Made by a program: the position numbers and the translations under genes
Assembly (NCBI GenBank): GCA_047629195.1
Contig: JBLHWY010000001.1
Location: 92,959-156,958 of the forward strand
Source of the DNA: UBA4582 sp047629195
GTDB taxonomy: Bacteria; Pseudomonadota; Gammaproteobacteria; Pseudomonadales; Azotimanducaceae
Direction: 5' to 3'
Length of the DNA: 64,000 bases
Notes under the pieces: model-generated
Seen by the model: only the letters and a program-made list of their open reading frames with translations
What the model was told of the DNA's origin: nothing
Databases searched by the model: none
Shown here: positions 9,258-17,483 of the stretch, piece after piece
Position numbering within the stretch: the first letter of the stretch is position 1
Layout: each line of letters starts with the position of its first letter

Positions 9258-10040
9258 CTACCGACCTTTCCATTGTGGCGCGCGTTTCTCTAAAAATGCT
9301 TTTGTACCCTCTCGGGCATCCTCGCTGGAGCTGCAAATCCCTTGTAGCGTTGCTTCGTCGATGATCGTTTGTTCCAGACTGCTGTTGGCAGCTGTATTAA
9401 CTGATTGCTTGGCGTAGCGTAGGGATAATGGCGCTCGTGTGGCGAGTTCCTGCGCCCAGGCAATTGTTTCGCTCATGAGGTTCTCAGGATCGACAACGCG
9501 ATTACAAAGCCCAAGTTCTTTGCACTTACTAGCGCTGACTTTTTCTCCCGTCGCAATGAGTTCGTACGCGAGTTTTCGACCCAGTGTTTGGGTTAGGTGC
9601 CAAGTAGCACCTCCGTCAGGTATGAGTCCAATAAACGCAAAAGCTTGATAAATATAGGCGTTTTCAGCCATCACGGTGAGATCACAATTCATCGCAAATG
9701 CACTGCCAACACCAGCTGCTGCACCATTTACTGCACTAATCCAGGGTTTCGGCGCATTCGTTATATCCATCAGAATCGGTTTGTAGACCTGCAGGAGTAG
9801 GTTCTCAGAGGTGACTTTTGGCTTTGTCCTTTCTGCGAGATCAGCTCCGGCGCAAAATGAGCGCCCGCTTCCCGTTAAAATCACAACTGATATTTCATCG
9901 TTAGTATTTACTTCAGTTACCGCCTCGCCGAGATCAGTGAGTAATGCTCTGTTGAATGCATTTAGACTATCTGGTCGGTTGAGCGTGACTATTGCGATGG
10001 AACCATGTTGTTCCAGGATTAAGTTTTCGTATGTTCTCAT
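9258..10040 (-). CDS. Enoyl-CoA hydratase/isomerase family protein, PaaG-like
   Basis: A 260-residue crotonase-fold protein. The oxyanion-hole segments SFCAGADL and NGAAAGVGSAFAMNCDL are clear. The two catalytic glutamates of true hydratases are absent: the first position reads GVGSAFAM and the second reads QAFAFIGLIPDGG. The Asp in IPDGG is the hallmark of PaaG-like ring-epoxide isomerases and delta3-delta2 enoyl-CoA isomerases, so isomerisation is more likely than hydration. The product could serve phenylacetyl-CoA or unsaturated acyl-CoA breakdown, but no other paa gene is in the window. It diverges from a GST gene across a palindrome at 10072-10087. Confidence 0.88.
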   Translation of the reverse strand: MRTYENLILEQHGSIAIVTLNRPDSLNAFNRALLTDLGEAVTEVNTNDEISVVILTGSGRSFCAGADLAERTKPKVTSENLLLQVYKPILMDITNAPKPWISAVNGAAAGVGSAFAMNCDLTVMAENAYIYQAFAFIGLIPDGGATWHLTQTLGRKLAYELIATGEKVSASKCKELGLCNRVVDPENLMSETIAWAQELATRAPLSLRYAKQSVNTAANSSLEQTIIDEATLQGICSSSEDAREGTKAFLEKRAPQWKGR

Positions 10041-10071
10041 AGATTTTAGTCCGTCTTGTGTGCAGAGTCGG

Positions 10072-10087
10072 TATGATATTTATCATA
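10072..10087. promoter_or_regulatory. Near-perfect palindrome between divergent isomerase and GST genes
   Basis: TATGATA-TT-TATCATA has 7-bp inverted arms around two bases. It lies 32 bases before the isomerase start and 75 before the GST start, a natural place for an operator controlling both. The binding protein is not identifiable here. Confidence 0.4.
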
Positions 10088-10161
10088 GTTGATGAAATCA
10101 TATCTACATCACCCAGTGCAATCCCGCCTGGCAAGTGTCATCACAACACAGGAAAAGTTTC

Positions 10162-10776
10162 ATGTATCAATTTTATTACGCACCCGGATCTTGCTCGTTC
10201 GCATCTCACTTAGCGTTGGAAATGTCGGGTGCGCCGTATAAAGCTATAAAATTGAATTTGGCCACTAACGCGCAACGAGAGGACCAGTATCTCAAAATTA
10301 ACCCGAAGGGTAGAGTGCCAGCCTTAGTGTGTGATGAAGGCACTCTCACAGAGAACCCAGCAATATTGTTATATCTTGCGCAACAATATCCAGATGCAAG
10401 GCTTGCACCCATCAATAATGCGTTCGAGCTGGCACGGGTAAGTTCATTCAATGCTTACTTAAGTTCTACAGTTCATCCGGCTCATTCGCACGGTGTTCGA
10501 GGGATTCGATGGGCAGATGACAGCGCAGCAATTGCAGAATTGAAACGAAAGATGCCCGAGGTGATGACAGAGTGTTTCGGGATGATTGAAAATGAAATGT
10601 TCGAAGGTCCGTGGGTTATGGGAGATGATTTTTCAATTAATGACATTTACCTATTCACTATTGCCCAGTGGTTAGAGGCTGATAGGGTTGATATTTCTCA
10701 ATTCCCAAATGTGATGGATCATCGGTTACGAATGCGCAATATGAAGGTGGTTAAGACGGTACTAGCGCTACAGTAG
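10162..10776 (+). CDS. Glutathione S-transferase family protein
   Basis: A 204-residue cytosolic GST. The N-terminal thioredoxin-like half starts YQFYYAPGSCSFASHLALEMSG, with the beta-class-like S/C pair, and continues to INPKGRVPAL and the gamma-Glu-binding TENPAILLYLAQ. The C-terminal half is helical, with GDDFSINDIYLF near the end. A GTG at 10135 would add nine residues, but AGGAA sits 7 bases before the ATG at 10162 and that start matches the family. The 11-bp inverted repeat at 10784-10819 follows closely. Substrate unknown; roles in detoxification or in aromatic/epoxide metabolism are typical. Confidence 0.88.
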   Translation: MYQFYYAPGSCSFASHLALEMSGAPYKAIKLNLATNAQREDQYLKINPKGRVPALVCDEGTLTENPAILLYLAQQYPDARLAPINNAFELARVSSFNAYLSSTVHPAHSHGVRGIRWADDSAAIAELKRKMPEVMTECFGMIENEMFEGPWVMGDDFSINDIYLFTIAQWLEADRVDISQFPNVMDHRLRMRNMKVVKTVLALQ

Positions 10777-10783
10777 TTCAATG

Positions 10784-10819
10784 GAATATCCAGGAATCAT
10801 AGCTGAAACCTGGATATTC
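10784..10819. terminator. 11-bp inverted repeat after the GST gene
   Basis: GAATATCCAGG and CCTGGATATTC are perfect inverted arms with a 14-base loop, 7 bases after the GST stop and 63 bases from the convergent SDR stop. There is no T-tract on either side. Its position between convergent genes suggests a bidirectional (possibly Rho-assisted) terminator. Confidence 0.5.
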
Positions 10820-10882
10820 GGTCGTACGATTACAAATTACTTCTATAAATCAAGTGTACAAATCACTCGTACAAAGAATGTC

Positions 10883-11674
10883 TTATTTAGGCTGCATGCG
10901 GATGCCGCCATCCATTCGGATACATTCGGCATTGATATAATCATTTTCAACAAGGCTTTGTGCCAAGTGAGCAATTTCATCAGGCATACCCAATCGTCGA
11001 GGATAGAGCACTTGGCTAGCAAGTGGCTGTATAGCCTGTTCAATTTCTGGTGTCATTTCTTCCTGTCCACCCATCATTAAAGGCGTAACGATCAGGCCGG
11101 GTACGATGGTGTTTACCCTAATTCCAAGAACTGACAGGTCACGAGCGATTGGTAGCGTCATGCCAACAACGCCGCCTTTCGATGCTGAGTAAGCAGCTTG
11201 ACCAATCTGGCCGTCATAGGCAGCAACAGACGCTGTGTTTATGATAACGCCACGGCCACCATCTTTATTAAATGGCTCATTTTCTGCCATTTTTTCTGCG
11301 CAAAGTCTTAGAACGTTGAATGTACCAACAAGATTGACCTGAATAATCAGATTGAAATCCTTGAGCGGGAAAGGACCTTTCTTGCCCATGGTACGTTTGG
11401 CGTTGCCAATTCCGGCGTAGTTGCAGTTGATATGGATTGCGCCGAATGCTTTCATTGTGGCGTCGATGCCGGCTATAACGGAATCTTCGTCTGTCACATT
11501 GACGTTGCAGTAAATTACACTGCCTTCGTATTCAGCGGCAAGTGCGTTACCTTTCTCTTCGTTCATGTCGAAGATGGCACATTTTGCGCCGTTTGCGACA
11601 AAACGTTTGACGGTTGCACGACCCAGACCCGATGCGCCACCAGTTATAACAGCGACTTTATCTTTTAATTCCAT
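10883..11674 (-). CDS. SDR, 3-hydroxyacyl-CoA dehydrogenase type 2 (HSD10)-like
   Basis: NAD(P)-dependent short-chain dehydrogenase of 263 residues. The cofactor motif TGGASGLG is at ~12-19, and the catalytic Ser and YxxxK fall in INTASVAAYDGQIGQAAYSASKGG. The stretch from GVIINTASVAAYDGQ to SKGGVVGMTLPIARDL is characteristic of HSD17B10-like enzymes, which oxidise (2S)-methyl-3-hydroxybutyryl-CoA in isoleucine breakdown and other 3-hydroxyacyl-CoAs. The usual NNAG loop reads NYAG here. I chose the ATG at 11674 because AAGGAGC lies 6 bases before it and MELKDKVAVITGG fits the family; the open frame extends further upstream. Nearby branched-chain acyl-CoA genes fit an isoleucine role. Confidence 0.88.
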   Translation of the reverse strand: MELKDKVAVITGGASGLGRATVKRFVANGAKCAIFDMNEEKGNALAAEYEGSVIYCNVNVTDEDSVIAGIDATMKAFGAIHINCNYAGIGNAKRTMGKKGPFPLKDFNLIIQVNLVGTFNVLRLCAEKMAENEPFNKDGGRGVIINTASVAAYDGQIGQAAYSASKGGVVGMTLPIARDLSVLGIRVNTIVPGLIVTPLMMGGQEEMTPEIEQAIQPLASQVLYPRRLGMPDEIAHLAQSLVENDYINAECIRMDGGIRMQPK

Positions 11675-11752
11675 GGATGCTCCTTGGTTATATTTGAATA
11701 TGTATTTTGCGGTAAAAAATAACTCGGGCATTGTAACAGTGACGCGCTGCGG

Positions 11753-11968
11753 TTAGAAACTGAAGTTATCCAGTATCAATTTTGCCTTAGGCAAATTTGA
11801 TATCGATAGTGAATCCTGGCGGCGGCAAACAAATTCCGTAGCGATTTGTTGAGAGCTCCCTCCAAGTGCGACCCAAACACCATTAAACCGATTGATCAGA
11901 TGATATTCCTCTAGGGATTCCTGCAAGATCAAATTGCCGTCCGGTATCGGGTACCGTACTATTCTCAC
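11753..11968 (-). CDS. Possible small hypothetical protein
   Basis: A 71-codon frame opening with GTG, in the gap between the SDR and the LLM gene. There is no convincing ribosome-binding site, and I recognise no family. It contains a hairpin-like TTTGCC-TTA-GGCAAA at 11781-11795, and a CGGTA/TACCG pair near its start. It may be no gene at all; the gap would then be a 320-base regulatory region. Confidence 0.2.
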   Translation of the reverse strand: MRIVRYPIPDGNLILQESLEEYHLINRFNGVWVALGGSSQQIATEFVCRRQDSLSISNLPKAKLILDNFSF

Positions 11969-11996
11969 AAACTATTTAAACTAAGGAGTACGCCCT

Positions 11997-12866
11997 GTGA
12001 ATCTTGGAAAATTAGGAGTCTGGTATTTTTTTGATGGATTGTCTTCGGCTGATGCTGCCGTTGCCGCTAAGCGAATTGAGTCTCTTGGCTACAGTGCGCT
12101 CTGGTTACCAGAGACCGTAGGGAAAAGCCCTGTAGTGCTTAGTTCCTGGTTGTTAGCTCAAACTGAAAAGCTGGTGCTGGCAACAGGTATTATGAATATT
12201 TATCACAGGGAACCTGGCGTTACAATGTCTCTGCAAAAGTCTCTAGCTGAACAATCTGGTGGCAGATTTTTGCTCGGCATGGGTGTTTCCCATAAGCCAT
12301 TGGTTGAGGGTGTAAGAAACCTTAAATACGGGCCACCAGTAGCAACCATGCGTAGTTATATCGAAAAAATGGGTGCCTCCCCCTACAACGGCCTCCCACC
12401 AGCGGAAGAGCCTCCCACAGTCATCGCTGCGTTAGGACCAAAAATGCTGGAGTTAGCAGCGCAGAAGACCTCTGGAGCGCATCCCTATTTTAGCTCGCCA
12501 GACCATACCAGGATGGCGCGGGATATTATGGGTGAAGGTCCGATGCTCTGTGTTGAACAAAAAGTGATTCTCGAAGCAGATCCCGAGAAAGCAAGGGAGC
12601 TGGCGAGACCAGTAGCACGGATCTATCAAAGGCTGCCAAACTATCGTAATAATTGGCTCCGAATGGGGTTGTCGGAAGAGGATATAAATACGCTTAGCGA
12701 CAAGTTTATCGATACGACATTTGCTTGGGGCAGCGCGGAGACAATCAAGAACCGATTACAGGAACACTTCGATGCCGGTGCGGATCATGTTTGTATTCAA
12801 CCGGTGAATCCAAATGGGCAGATGGGTGATTTGCATTGGGAGGCGCTTGAAGCATTAGCCAGTTGA
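11997..12866 (+). CDS. LLM-class (luciferase-like) F420/flavin-dependent oxidoreductase
   Basis: A 289-residue TIM-barrel protein of the bacterial luciferase superfamily. Its start GKLGVWYFFDGLSSADAAVAAKRIESLGYSALWLPE and the stretch ATGIMNIYHREPG resemble the group annotated as probable F420-dependent oxidoreductases (TIGR03620-type). The start is GTG at 11997, with AAGGAG 8 bases upstream. It ends two bases before the convergent LysR gene; the GC-rich pair GCGGGCC/GGCCCGC at 12873-12901 may end both transcripts. Whether it uses F420 or FMN cannot be told, and the substrate is unknown. A second LLM protein lies at 45463. Confidence 0.85.
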   Translation: MNLGKLGVWYFFDGLSSADAAVAAKRIESLGYSALWLPETVGKSPVVLSSWLLAQTEKLVLATGIMNIYHREPGVTMSLQKSLAEQSGGRFLLGMGVSHKPLVEGVRNLKYGPPVATMRSYIEKMGASPYNGLPPAEEPPTVIAALGPKMLELAAQKTSGAHPYFSSPDHTRMARDIMGEGPMLCVEQKVILEADPEKARELARPVARIYQRLPNYRNNWLRMGLSEEDINTLSDKFIDTTFAWGSAETIKNRLQEHFDAGADHVCIQPVNPNGQMGDLHWEALEALAS

Positions 12867-12868
12867 GG

Positions 12869-13816
12869 TTAGGCGGGCCGGTTACCTTGAAGTAGGCCCG
12901 CTTGATCGACAGCTAAGGTCTGCAGGAATTTTAAGACGGCCTGAATCCTTGCGTGGTCGAATATGTCTTCATGAATGGCGAGCCAAAACGAGCGCGTGAT
13001 TGTGACATCATCTGCTAACACAAGGCAGAGCTCAGGGCGCTGTTCCCCCACAAAACGTGGCAGCATGGCGATACCACTGCCAGAAATCGCCAATTGGGCT
13101 TGGGCCAGCAGACTTGAGCTCGTCAGGTTTGGCGTCAACCCGGACGCTATCTCGTCGTAATACCTTAGACTTGGCGAATAGATAAGGTCATCCACGTAGC
13201 CTATCAGGTTATGCTGGTTGAGCTGGCTCAGTTTTGTGATAGCCTCATGTTTGGTCAGATAAGCTGGCGTTGCATACAGCTTAAGCTGGTAGTCCGTTAG
13301 TTTGCTGACCTTAAGTCTACCTCGGGTTGGTCGTGACAGCAGGACTGCCATGTCAGCTTCGCGTTTGGAGACGCTTAAGATGCCACTGGTAGCAACAAGC
13401 TCTATCCTAAGGTCAGGATAAGCTGAAGTTAGATCTATGAGTGAAGGCGCCACCATAAGGTTGCCAAAAGCTTCAGTCACACTCAGCCTCACGGTTCCTC
13501 CCACCTTCTTTATCTCACCAGATATTGAGGTATCGATATCTGACATGATGTGGTCGATTTGCTCAACCTGATCAAGTAACCACTCTCCTGAGCTAGTGAG
13601 CAGGTGTCCCCTGCGAGATCGATCAAACAGCGTTGCACCAATAGAGTCTTCGAGTCGTCTTATTCTTCTACCCAGCGTCGTGGGGTCTTGATGGAGAAAA
13701 GTGGCTGCGACATCAAGATTTGAGTGTCTCGCAACAGTCAAAAATATACGCAAGTCATCCCAATTCGTTTGCCCGGCATGTTTTGCTGTTGCGCGCTGTT
13801 TGTTGATTTCGGTCAT
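12869..13816 (-). CDS. LysR-type transcriptional regulator
   Basis: A 315-residue regulator if started at the ATG at 13816 (upstream in-frame starts exist at 13867 and 13933). The winged helix-turn-helix runs from NWDDLRIFLTVARHSNLDVAAT to LGRRIRRLEDSIGATLFDRSRRG, and a periplasmic-binding-like effector domain follows. It is divergent from mmsA with 140 bases between. The T-N11-A-type site TGCAG-N7-CTGCA at 13850-13866 lies there, so it is probably the regulator of the valine operon and of itself. In Pseudomonas the equivalent regulator MmsR is of the AraC family, so the control differs. The inducer is unknown; 3-hydroxyisobutyrate or valine is a guess. Confidence 0.88.
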   Translation of the reverse strand: MTEINKQRATAKHAGQTNWDDLRIFLTVARHSNLDVAATFLHQDPTTLGRRIRRLEDSIGATLFDRSRRGHLLTSSGEWLLDQVEQIDHIMSDIDTSISGEIKKVGGTVRLSVTEAFGNLMVAPSLIDLTSAYPDLRIELVATSGILSVSKREADMAVLLSRPTRGRLKVSKLTDYQLKLYATPAYLTKHEAITKLSQLNQHNLIGYVDDLIYSPSLRYYDEIASGLTPNLTSSSLLAQAQLAISGSGIAMLPRFVGEQRPELCLVLADDVTITRSFWLAIHEDIFDHARIQAVLKFLQTLAVDQAGLLQGNRPA

Positions 13817-13849
13817 TAGAATTTTTGATCGCTTGGTGAGATGTAAATT

Positions 13850-13866
13850 TGCAGTTACAGACTGCA
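13850..13866. promoter_or_regulatory. Candidate LysR operator (T-N11-A type) in the lysR-mmsA gap
   Basis: TGCAG-TTACAGA-CTGCA, 5-bp inverted arms around 7 bases, fits the general LysR box. It lies 34 bases before the proposed lysR start and 91 bases before the mmsA start. Confidence 0.5.
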
Positions 13867-13956
13867 TATTATCTTGTTTACCTGCAACTTTGCATTTTAT
13901 ATGATCTGTTGCTATCAAGTACGACAACAACACAACGACAAGAACCCAAGGAGCAA

Positions 13957-15456
13957 ATGATCGTGGCCAAAGTAATCGACGTGTATATCAATGGCGGCTT
14001 TCGAGCCAGTCAGGCGAGTGAAACGATCCCCGTCACTAACCCTGCAACGCAGGAAGTGTTGATCGAAGCGCCGCTGACGACAATGGATGAGATTGATGAA
14101 GCGGTCAGTGCGGCCAAGACCGCATTTGAATCGTGGCGGTTGGTACCGGCGTCAGAGCGTGCCAGATACATGATGAAATACCAAATGCTACTGAAAGAGC
14201 ACCATGATGCCATCGCGGAAATTCTTTCGCAGGAAACAGGCAAAACCTTTGCCGATGCTCAGGGTGATGTGTGGCGTGGTATAGAAGTTGTAGAGCAAGC
14301 TTGCAACGTGCCCGCTATGATGATGGGCGAAACTTCTGAAAATGTCGCGCGCGGCATAGACACATATAGCTTGATTCAGCCCCTTGGTGTTTGTGTTGGG
14401 ATTACGCCGTTTAACTTTCCAGCCATGATTCCCCTGTGGATGTTTCCGATGGCAGTTGCGTGCGGAAACGCGTTCGTATTGAAACCTTCGGAACAGGATC
14501 CGATGACTCCAAATAGATTGGTAGAGTTGTTCTATGAAGCAGGTTTCCCGAAGGATCTTGTTCAGTTAGTTCACGGTGGCAAAGATCAGGTTAACGCGCT
14601 GCTGACTCACGAAGATACGCGAGCTATTTCCTTTGTCGGCTCGGTCGCGGTAGGTCAGCATGTTTACCGAACAGGCACCGACCACCTGAAACGAGTTCAG
14701 TGTATGGCAGGTGCGAAGAATCATATGGTCATAATGCCTGATGCTAATAAAGATCAAGTTATTAGTGCTTTGGTTGGTTCATCAGTCGGCGCTGCTGGTC
14801 AAAGATGTATGGCGATATCCGTCGCAGTATTTGTTGGTGCAGCGCAAGATTGGATACCAGATGTCGCTGCGGCAATGGCCAAAGTGAAACCTGGTGCGTG
14901 GAATGATGATGACGCTGGATATGGTCCTCAAATTAGCCCCCAGGCCCGGAATCGCGTGCTTGGGTTTATTGATGCAGGTAAAGCTGAAGGCGCGAATTGC
15001 CTGCTTGACGGCAGTGATGCTACTGTCGATGGCTTGCCTGACGGTAACTGGGTCGGACCTACGCTTTTCAGTGATGTGACGCCGGAAATGAGTGTTTACC
15101 GAGAGGAGATATTTGGCCCTGTGCTTGCTGCCGTTAATGCTGACAATTTGGATGAAGCGATAAAAACCATCAACGCCAATCCTTATGGTAATGGTACTTC
15201 AATTTTTACTGCATCCGGCGGCGCCGCGCGCAAATTTCAGAGCGAAATAGAAGTCGGACAGGTTGGAATAAATATTCCGATCCCTGTGCCGTTGCCATTC
15301 TTTTCTTTTACCGGTTGGAAGAATTCTTTTTATGGCGACCACCATGCTTACGGTAAACAAGCAATCCGGTTCTATACCGAAACGAAAACTATTACAGCCA
15401 GATGGTTCGAAGATGACGCAGTGGTATCTTCGAATATGACGATTGCGCTGAAATAG
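13957..15456 (+). CDS. mmsA: CoA-acylating methylmalonate-semialdehyde dehydrogenase
   Basis: Converts methylmalonate semialdehyde plus CoA and NAD to propionyl-CoA and CO2, the last step of valine breakdown. The 499 residues fit the family exactly. NAD-fold stretches GITPFNFPAMIPLWMFP and LKPSEQDP are present, and the catalytic cysteine is Cys284 in GAAGQRCMA. The C-terminus PFFSFTGWKNSFYGD is typical of MmsA. The open frame begins at 13849, but the ATG at 13957 has AAGGAG six bases upstream and gives the usual N-terminus. It is the first of five genes in the same direction that together cover the path from isobutyryl-CoA to propionyl-CoA. Confidence 0.96.
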   Translation: MIVAKVIDVYINGGFRASQASETIPVTNPATQEVLIEAPLTTMDEIDEAVSAAKTAFESWRLVPASERARYMMKYQMLLKEHHDAIAEILSQETGKTFADAQGDVWRGIEVVEQACNVPAMMMGETSENVARGIDTYSLIQPLGVCVGITPFNFPAMIPLWMFPMAVACGNAFVLKPSEQDPMTPNRLVELFYEAGFPKDLVQLVHGGKDQVNALLTHEDTRAISFVGSVAVGQHVYRTGTDHLKRVQCMAGAKNHMVIMPDANKDQVISALVGSSVGAAGQRCMAISVAVFVGAAQDWIPDVAAAMAKVKPGAWNDDDAGYGPQISPQARNRVLGFIDAGKAEGANCLLDGSDATVDGLPDGNWVGPTLFSDVTPEMSVYREEIFGPVLAAVNADNLDEAIKTINANPYGNGTSIFTASGGAARKFQSEIEVGQVGINIPIPVPLPFFSFTGWKNSFYGDHHAYGKQAIRFYTETKTITARWFEDDAVVSSNMTIALK

Positions 15457-15490
15457 ATGATTACGGAAACATAATAGTCAGGGTAGACAG

Positions 15491-16651
15491 ATGAATTTTG
15501 ATTTGACGGAAGATCAACTGGCTTTTCAGGATATGGCTCGTCAGTTTTCTGATAATGAGTTTGAACCCAATGCGGCGCAATGGGATGCCGGGAAGATTTT
15601 TCCGCGGGAAGTGATCGCAAAGGCTGGTGAGCTAGGCTTTTGCGGCATGTACTGCCCGGAGGAAACTGGCGGCCTGGGTTTAAGCCGGCTCGATACCAGC
15701 ATTATTCTCGAACAATTGGCGATGGGTTGTACGTCGACCACCGCGTTTATCTCGATTCACAATATGGCAACCTCGATGATTGCCAACTTCGGCAACGACC
15801 GAGCGATTGAGAAATATTGCCCCAGTTTGATCGCTGGTGAAACCCTCGCGAGTTATTGTCTAACTGAGTCCGGCGCAGGATCTGATGCTGCGTCACTGCG
15901 CACCAGAGCGGTATTAGATGGCAAAAAGTATGTCGTCAATGGCAGTAAAATGTTTATTTCCGGTGCCGGTGCTACAGACGTTTTGGTCGTGATGGTGCGA
16001 ACAGGAGAGCCCGGAGCTAAAGGCATCAGTGCACTCGTGATACCCGCCGATGCTGAAGGCATTAGTTACGGCAGCAACCTTGAAAAAATGGGTTGGCATA
16101 GCCAGCCTACCCGAGAAATCACCTTCGAAAATGTTGAGGTGCCAATTGAAAATCTGCTTGGAAGTGAAGGTGAGGGCTTTAAGATAGCCATGAAGGGATT
16201 GGACGGCGGGCGCATAAACATTGCAACCTGTTCAATCGGTACAGCCCAGGCAGCGGTAAATCGAAGTCAGAGTTATATGCTTGAACGCGAGCAGTTTGGT
16301 GAGCCTCTTGCCAGTTTTCAAGCGCTTCAATTCAAGCTTGCAGACATGGTTACCGATCTGGTCGCTGCGAGGCAGATGGTCAGGCTGGCAGCATTCAAAG
16401 TAGACAAGAGCGATAGCGAAGCAGGTGTTTATTCTGCCATGGCAAAGCGTTTTGCTACAGATGTTGGCTTTGAGGTTTGTAATCAAGCACTGCAATTACA
16501 TGGGGGGTACGGTTATATGCAAGAGTACCCGCTTGAAAGATATATCAGAGATACTCGGGTTCATCAGATTCTTGAAGGAACTAACGAGATCATGCGGCTG
16601 GTTATCTCGCGCAGATTGTTGACGATGGCGGATGTTAATTCTATTCAATAG
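15491..16651 (+). CDS. Isobutyryl-CoA (short/branched-chain) acyl-CoA dehydrogenase
   Basis: FAD enzyme that oxidises isobutyryl-CoA to methacrylyl-CoA. At 386 residues it is standard size. The stretch CTSTTAFISIHNM matches isobutyryl-CoA dehydrogenase (ACAD8) better than other family members. The FAD-binding loop YCLTESGAGSDAASL and the region with the catalytic base, HQILEGTNEIMRLVISR, are intact. It sits between mmsA and an enoyl-CoA hydratase, 34 bases after the former, and is very probably co-transcribed. Assignment to isobutyryl rather than isovaleryl-CoA rests on this stretch and on operon context. Confidence 0.9.
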   Translation: MNFDLTEDQLAFQDMARQFSDNEFEPNAAQWDAGKIFPREVIAKAGELGFCGMYCPEETGGLGLSRLDTSIILEQLAMGCTSTTAFISIHNMATSMIANFGNDRAIEKYCPSLIAGETLASYCLTESGAGSDAASLRTRAVLDGKKYVVNGSKMFISGAGATDVLVVMVRTGEPGAKGISALVIPADAEGISYGSNLEKMGWHSQPTREITFENVEVPIENLLGSEGEGFKIAMKGLDGGRINIATCSIGTAQAAVNRSQSYMLEREQFGEPLASFQALQFKLADMVTDLVAARQMVRLAAFKVDKSDSEAGVYSAMAKRFATDVGFEVCNQALQLHGGYGYMQEYPLERYIRDTRVHQILEGTNEIMRLVISRRLLTMADVNSIQ

Positions 16652-16705
16652 ATTCAATCGCTGCGGAACTTTAAAATTACTTAAGTCTCAAATTTGGAAA
16701 TGATT

Positions 16706-17482
16706 ATGACGGATAAACTCCTCGTTGAAATGAAAGGGCACACTGCCCAGATAACAATTAATAATCCCTCAGCCAACACCTGGGATGAAGAAAGCTTGAC
16801 TGCGATGCGTGATCTGATTGGAAAGCTAAATCAGGATGATGAGTGTTACAGCATCGTGATCACGGGTCAGGGCGAAAAGTTTTTCTCCGCTGGTGCTGAC
16901 CTTAATATGTTTGCTAGCGGCGACAAAGACGTCGCCCGAACACTCGCTACTCTATTTGGCGAAGCTTTCGAAGCCTTGAGCCAATTCAGGGGTGTCTCTA
17001 TTGCTGCTGTTAATGGCTATGCAATGGGGGGCGGCTTGGAGTGCGCGCTGGCCTGCGATATCAGAATTGCAGAGGAACAAGCAGTAATGGCATTACCCGA
17101 GGCAACCGTTGGTTTGTTGCCCTGTGGTCTTGGCACTCAACATCTACCCTGGTTGGTCGGTGAAGGTTGGGCAAAACGGATGATTCTTTGCGGCGAAAGA
17201 GTTGATGCAGCCACCGCAGAAAAGATTGGCCTAGTTGAAGAAGTCGTGGGTAGAGGTGAGAGCCTGGCAAAAGCGCTCGAACTTGCAGACAAAGTTGAAA
17301 AGCAAAGTCCAACCAGTGTTTCGGCATGCAAGCGACTTATCCAGTCTTCACGGCATTCTACAATAGGTGCCACTTACCCCGTTGAACGTGATGAGTTTGT
17401 TGCGTTGTTCGATACCCAAGATCAGAAAGAAGGTGTTCAGGCATTCCTTGATAAACGCAAGCCAGAATGGAAGAACGCATAG
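16706..17482 (+). CDS. Enoyl-CoA hydratase (methacrylyl-CoA hydratase candidate)
   Basis: Crotonase-fold enzyme expected to hydrate methacrylyl-CoA to 3-hydroxyisobutyryl-CoA. Both catalytic glutamates of true hydratases are present, in GGGLECALACDI and in LPEATVGLL, unlike in the PaaG-like protein at 9258. The oxyanion segment KFFSAGADLNMF is clear. The ATG at 16706 has GGAA seven bases before it; in-frame TTG (16694) and ATG (16700) lie just upstream. The gene ends one base before the next start, so the two are translated together. Confidence 0.9.
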   Translation: MTDKLLVEMKGHTAQITINNPSANTWDEESLTAMRDLIGKLNQDDECYSIVITGQGEKFFSAGADLNMFASGDKDVARTLATLFGEAFEALSQFRGVSIAAVNGYAMGGGLECALACDIRIAEEQAVMALPEATVGLLPCGLGTQHLPWLVGEGWAKRMILCGERVDAATAEKIGLVEEVVGRGESLAKALELADKVEKQSPTSVSACKRLIQSSRHSTIGATYPVERDEFVALFDTQDQKEGVQAFLDKRKPEWKNA

Positions 17483-17483
17483 A

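Noticed and set aside
9258..10040. Annotating this crotonase-fold protein as a true enoyl-CoA hydratase
   Set aside because: Both catalytic glutamates are missing and the IPDGG motif fits PaaG/isomerase proteins.
11781..11795. TTTGCC-TTA-GGCAAA considered as a terminator
   Set aside because: It lies upstream of, not after, a supported gene on either strand and has no real T-tract.
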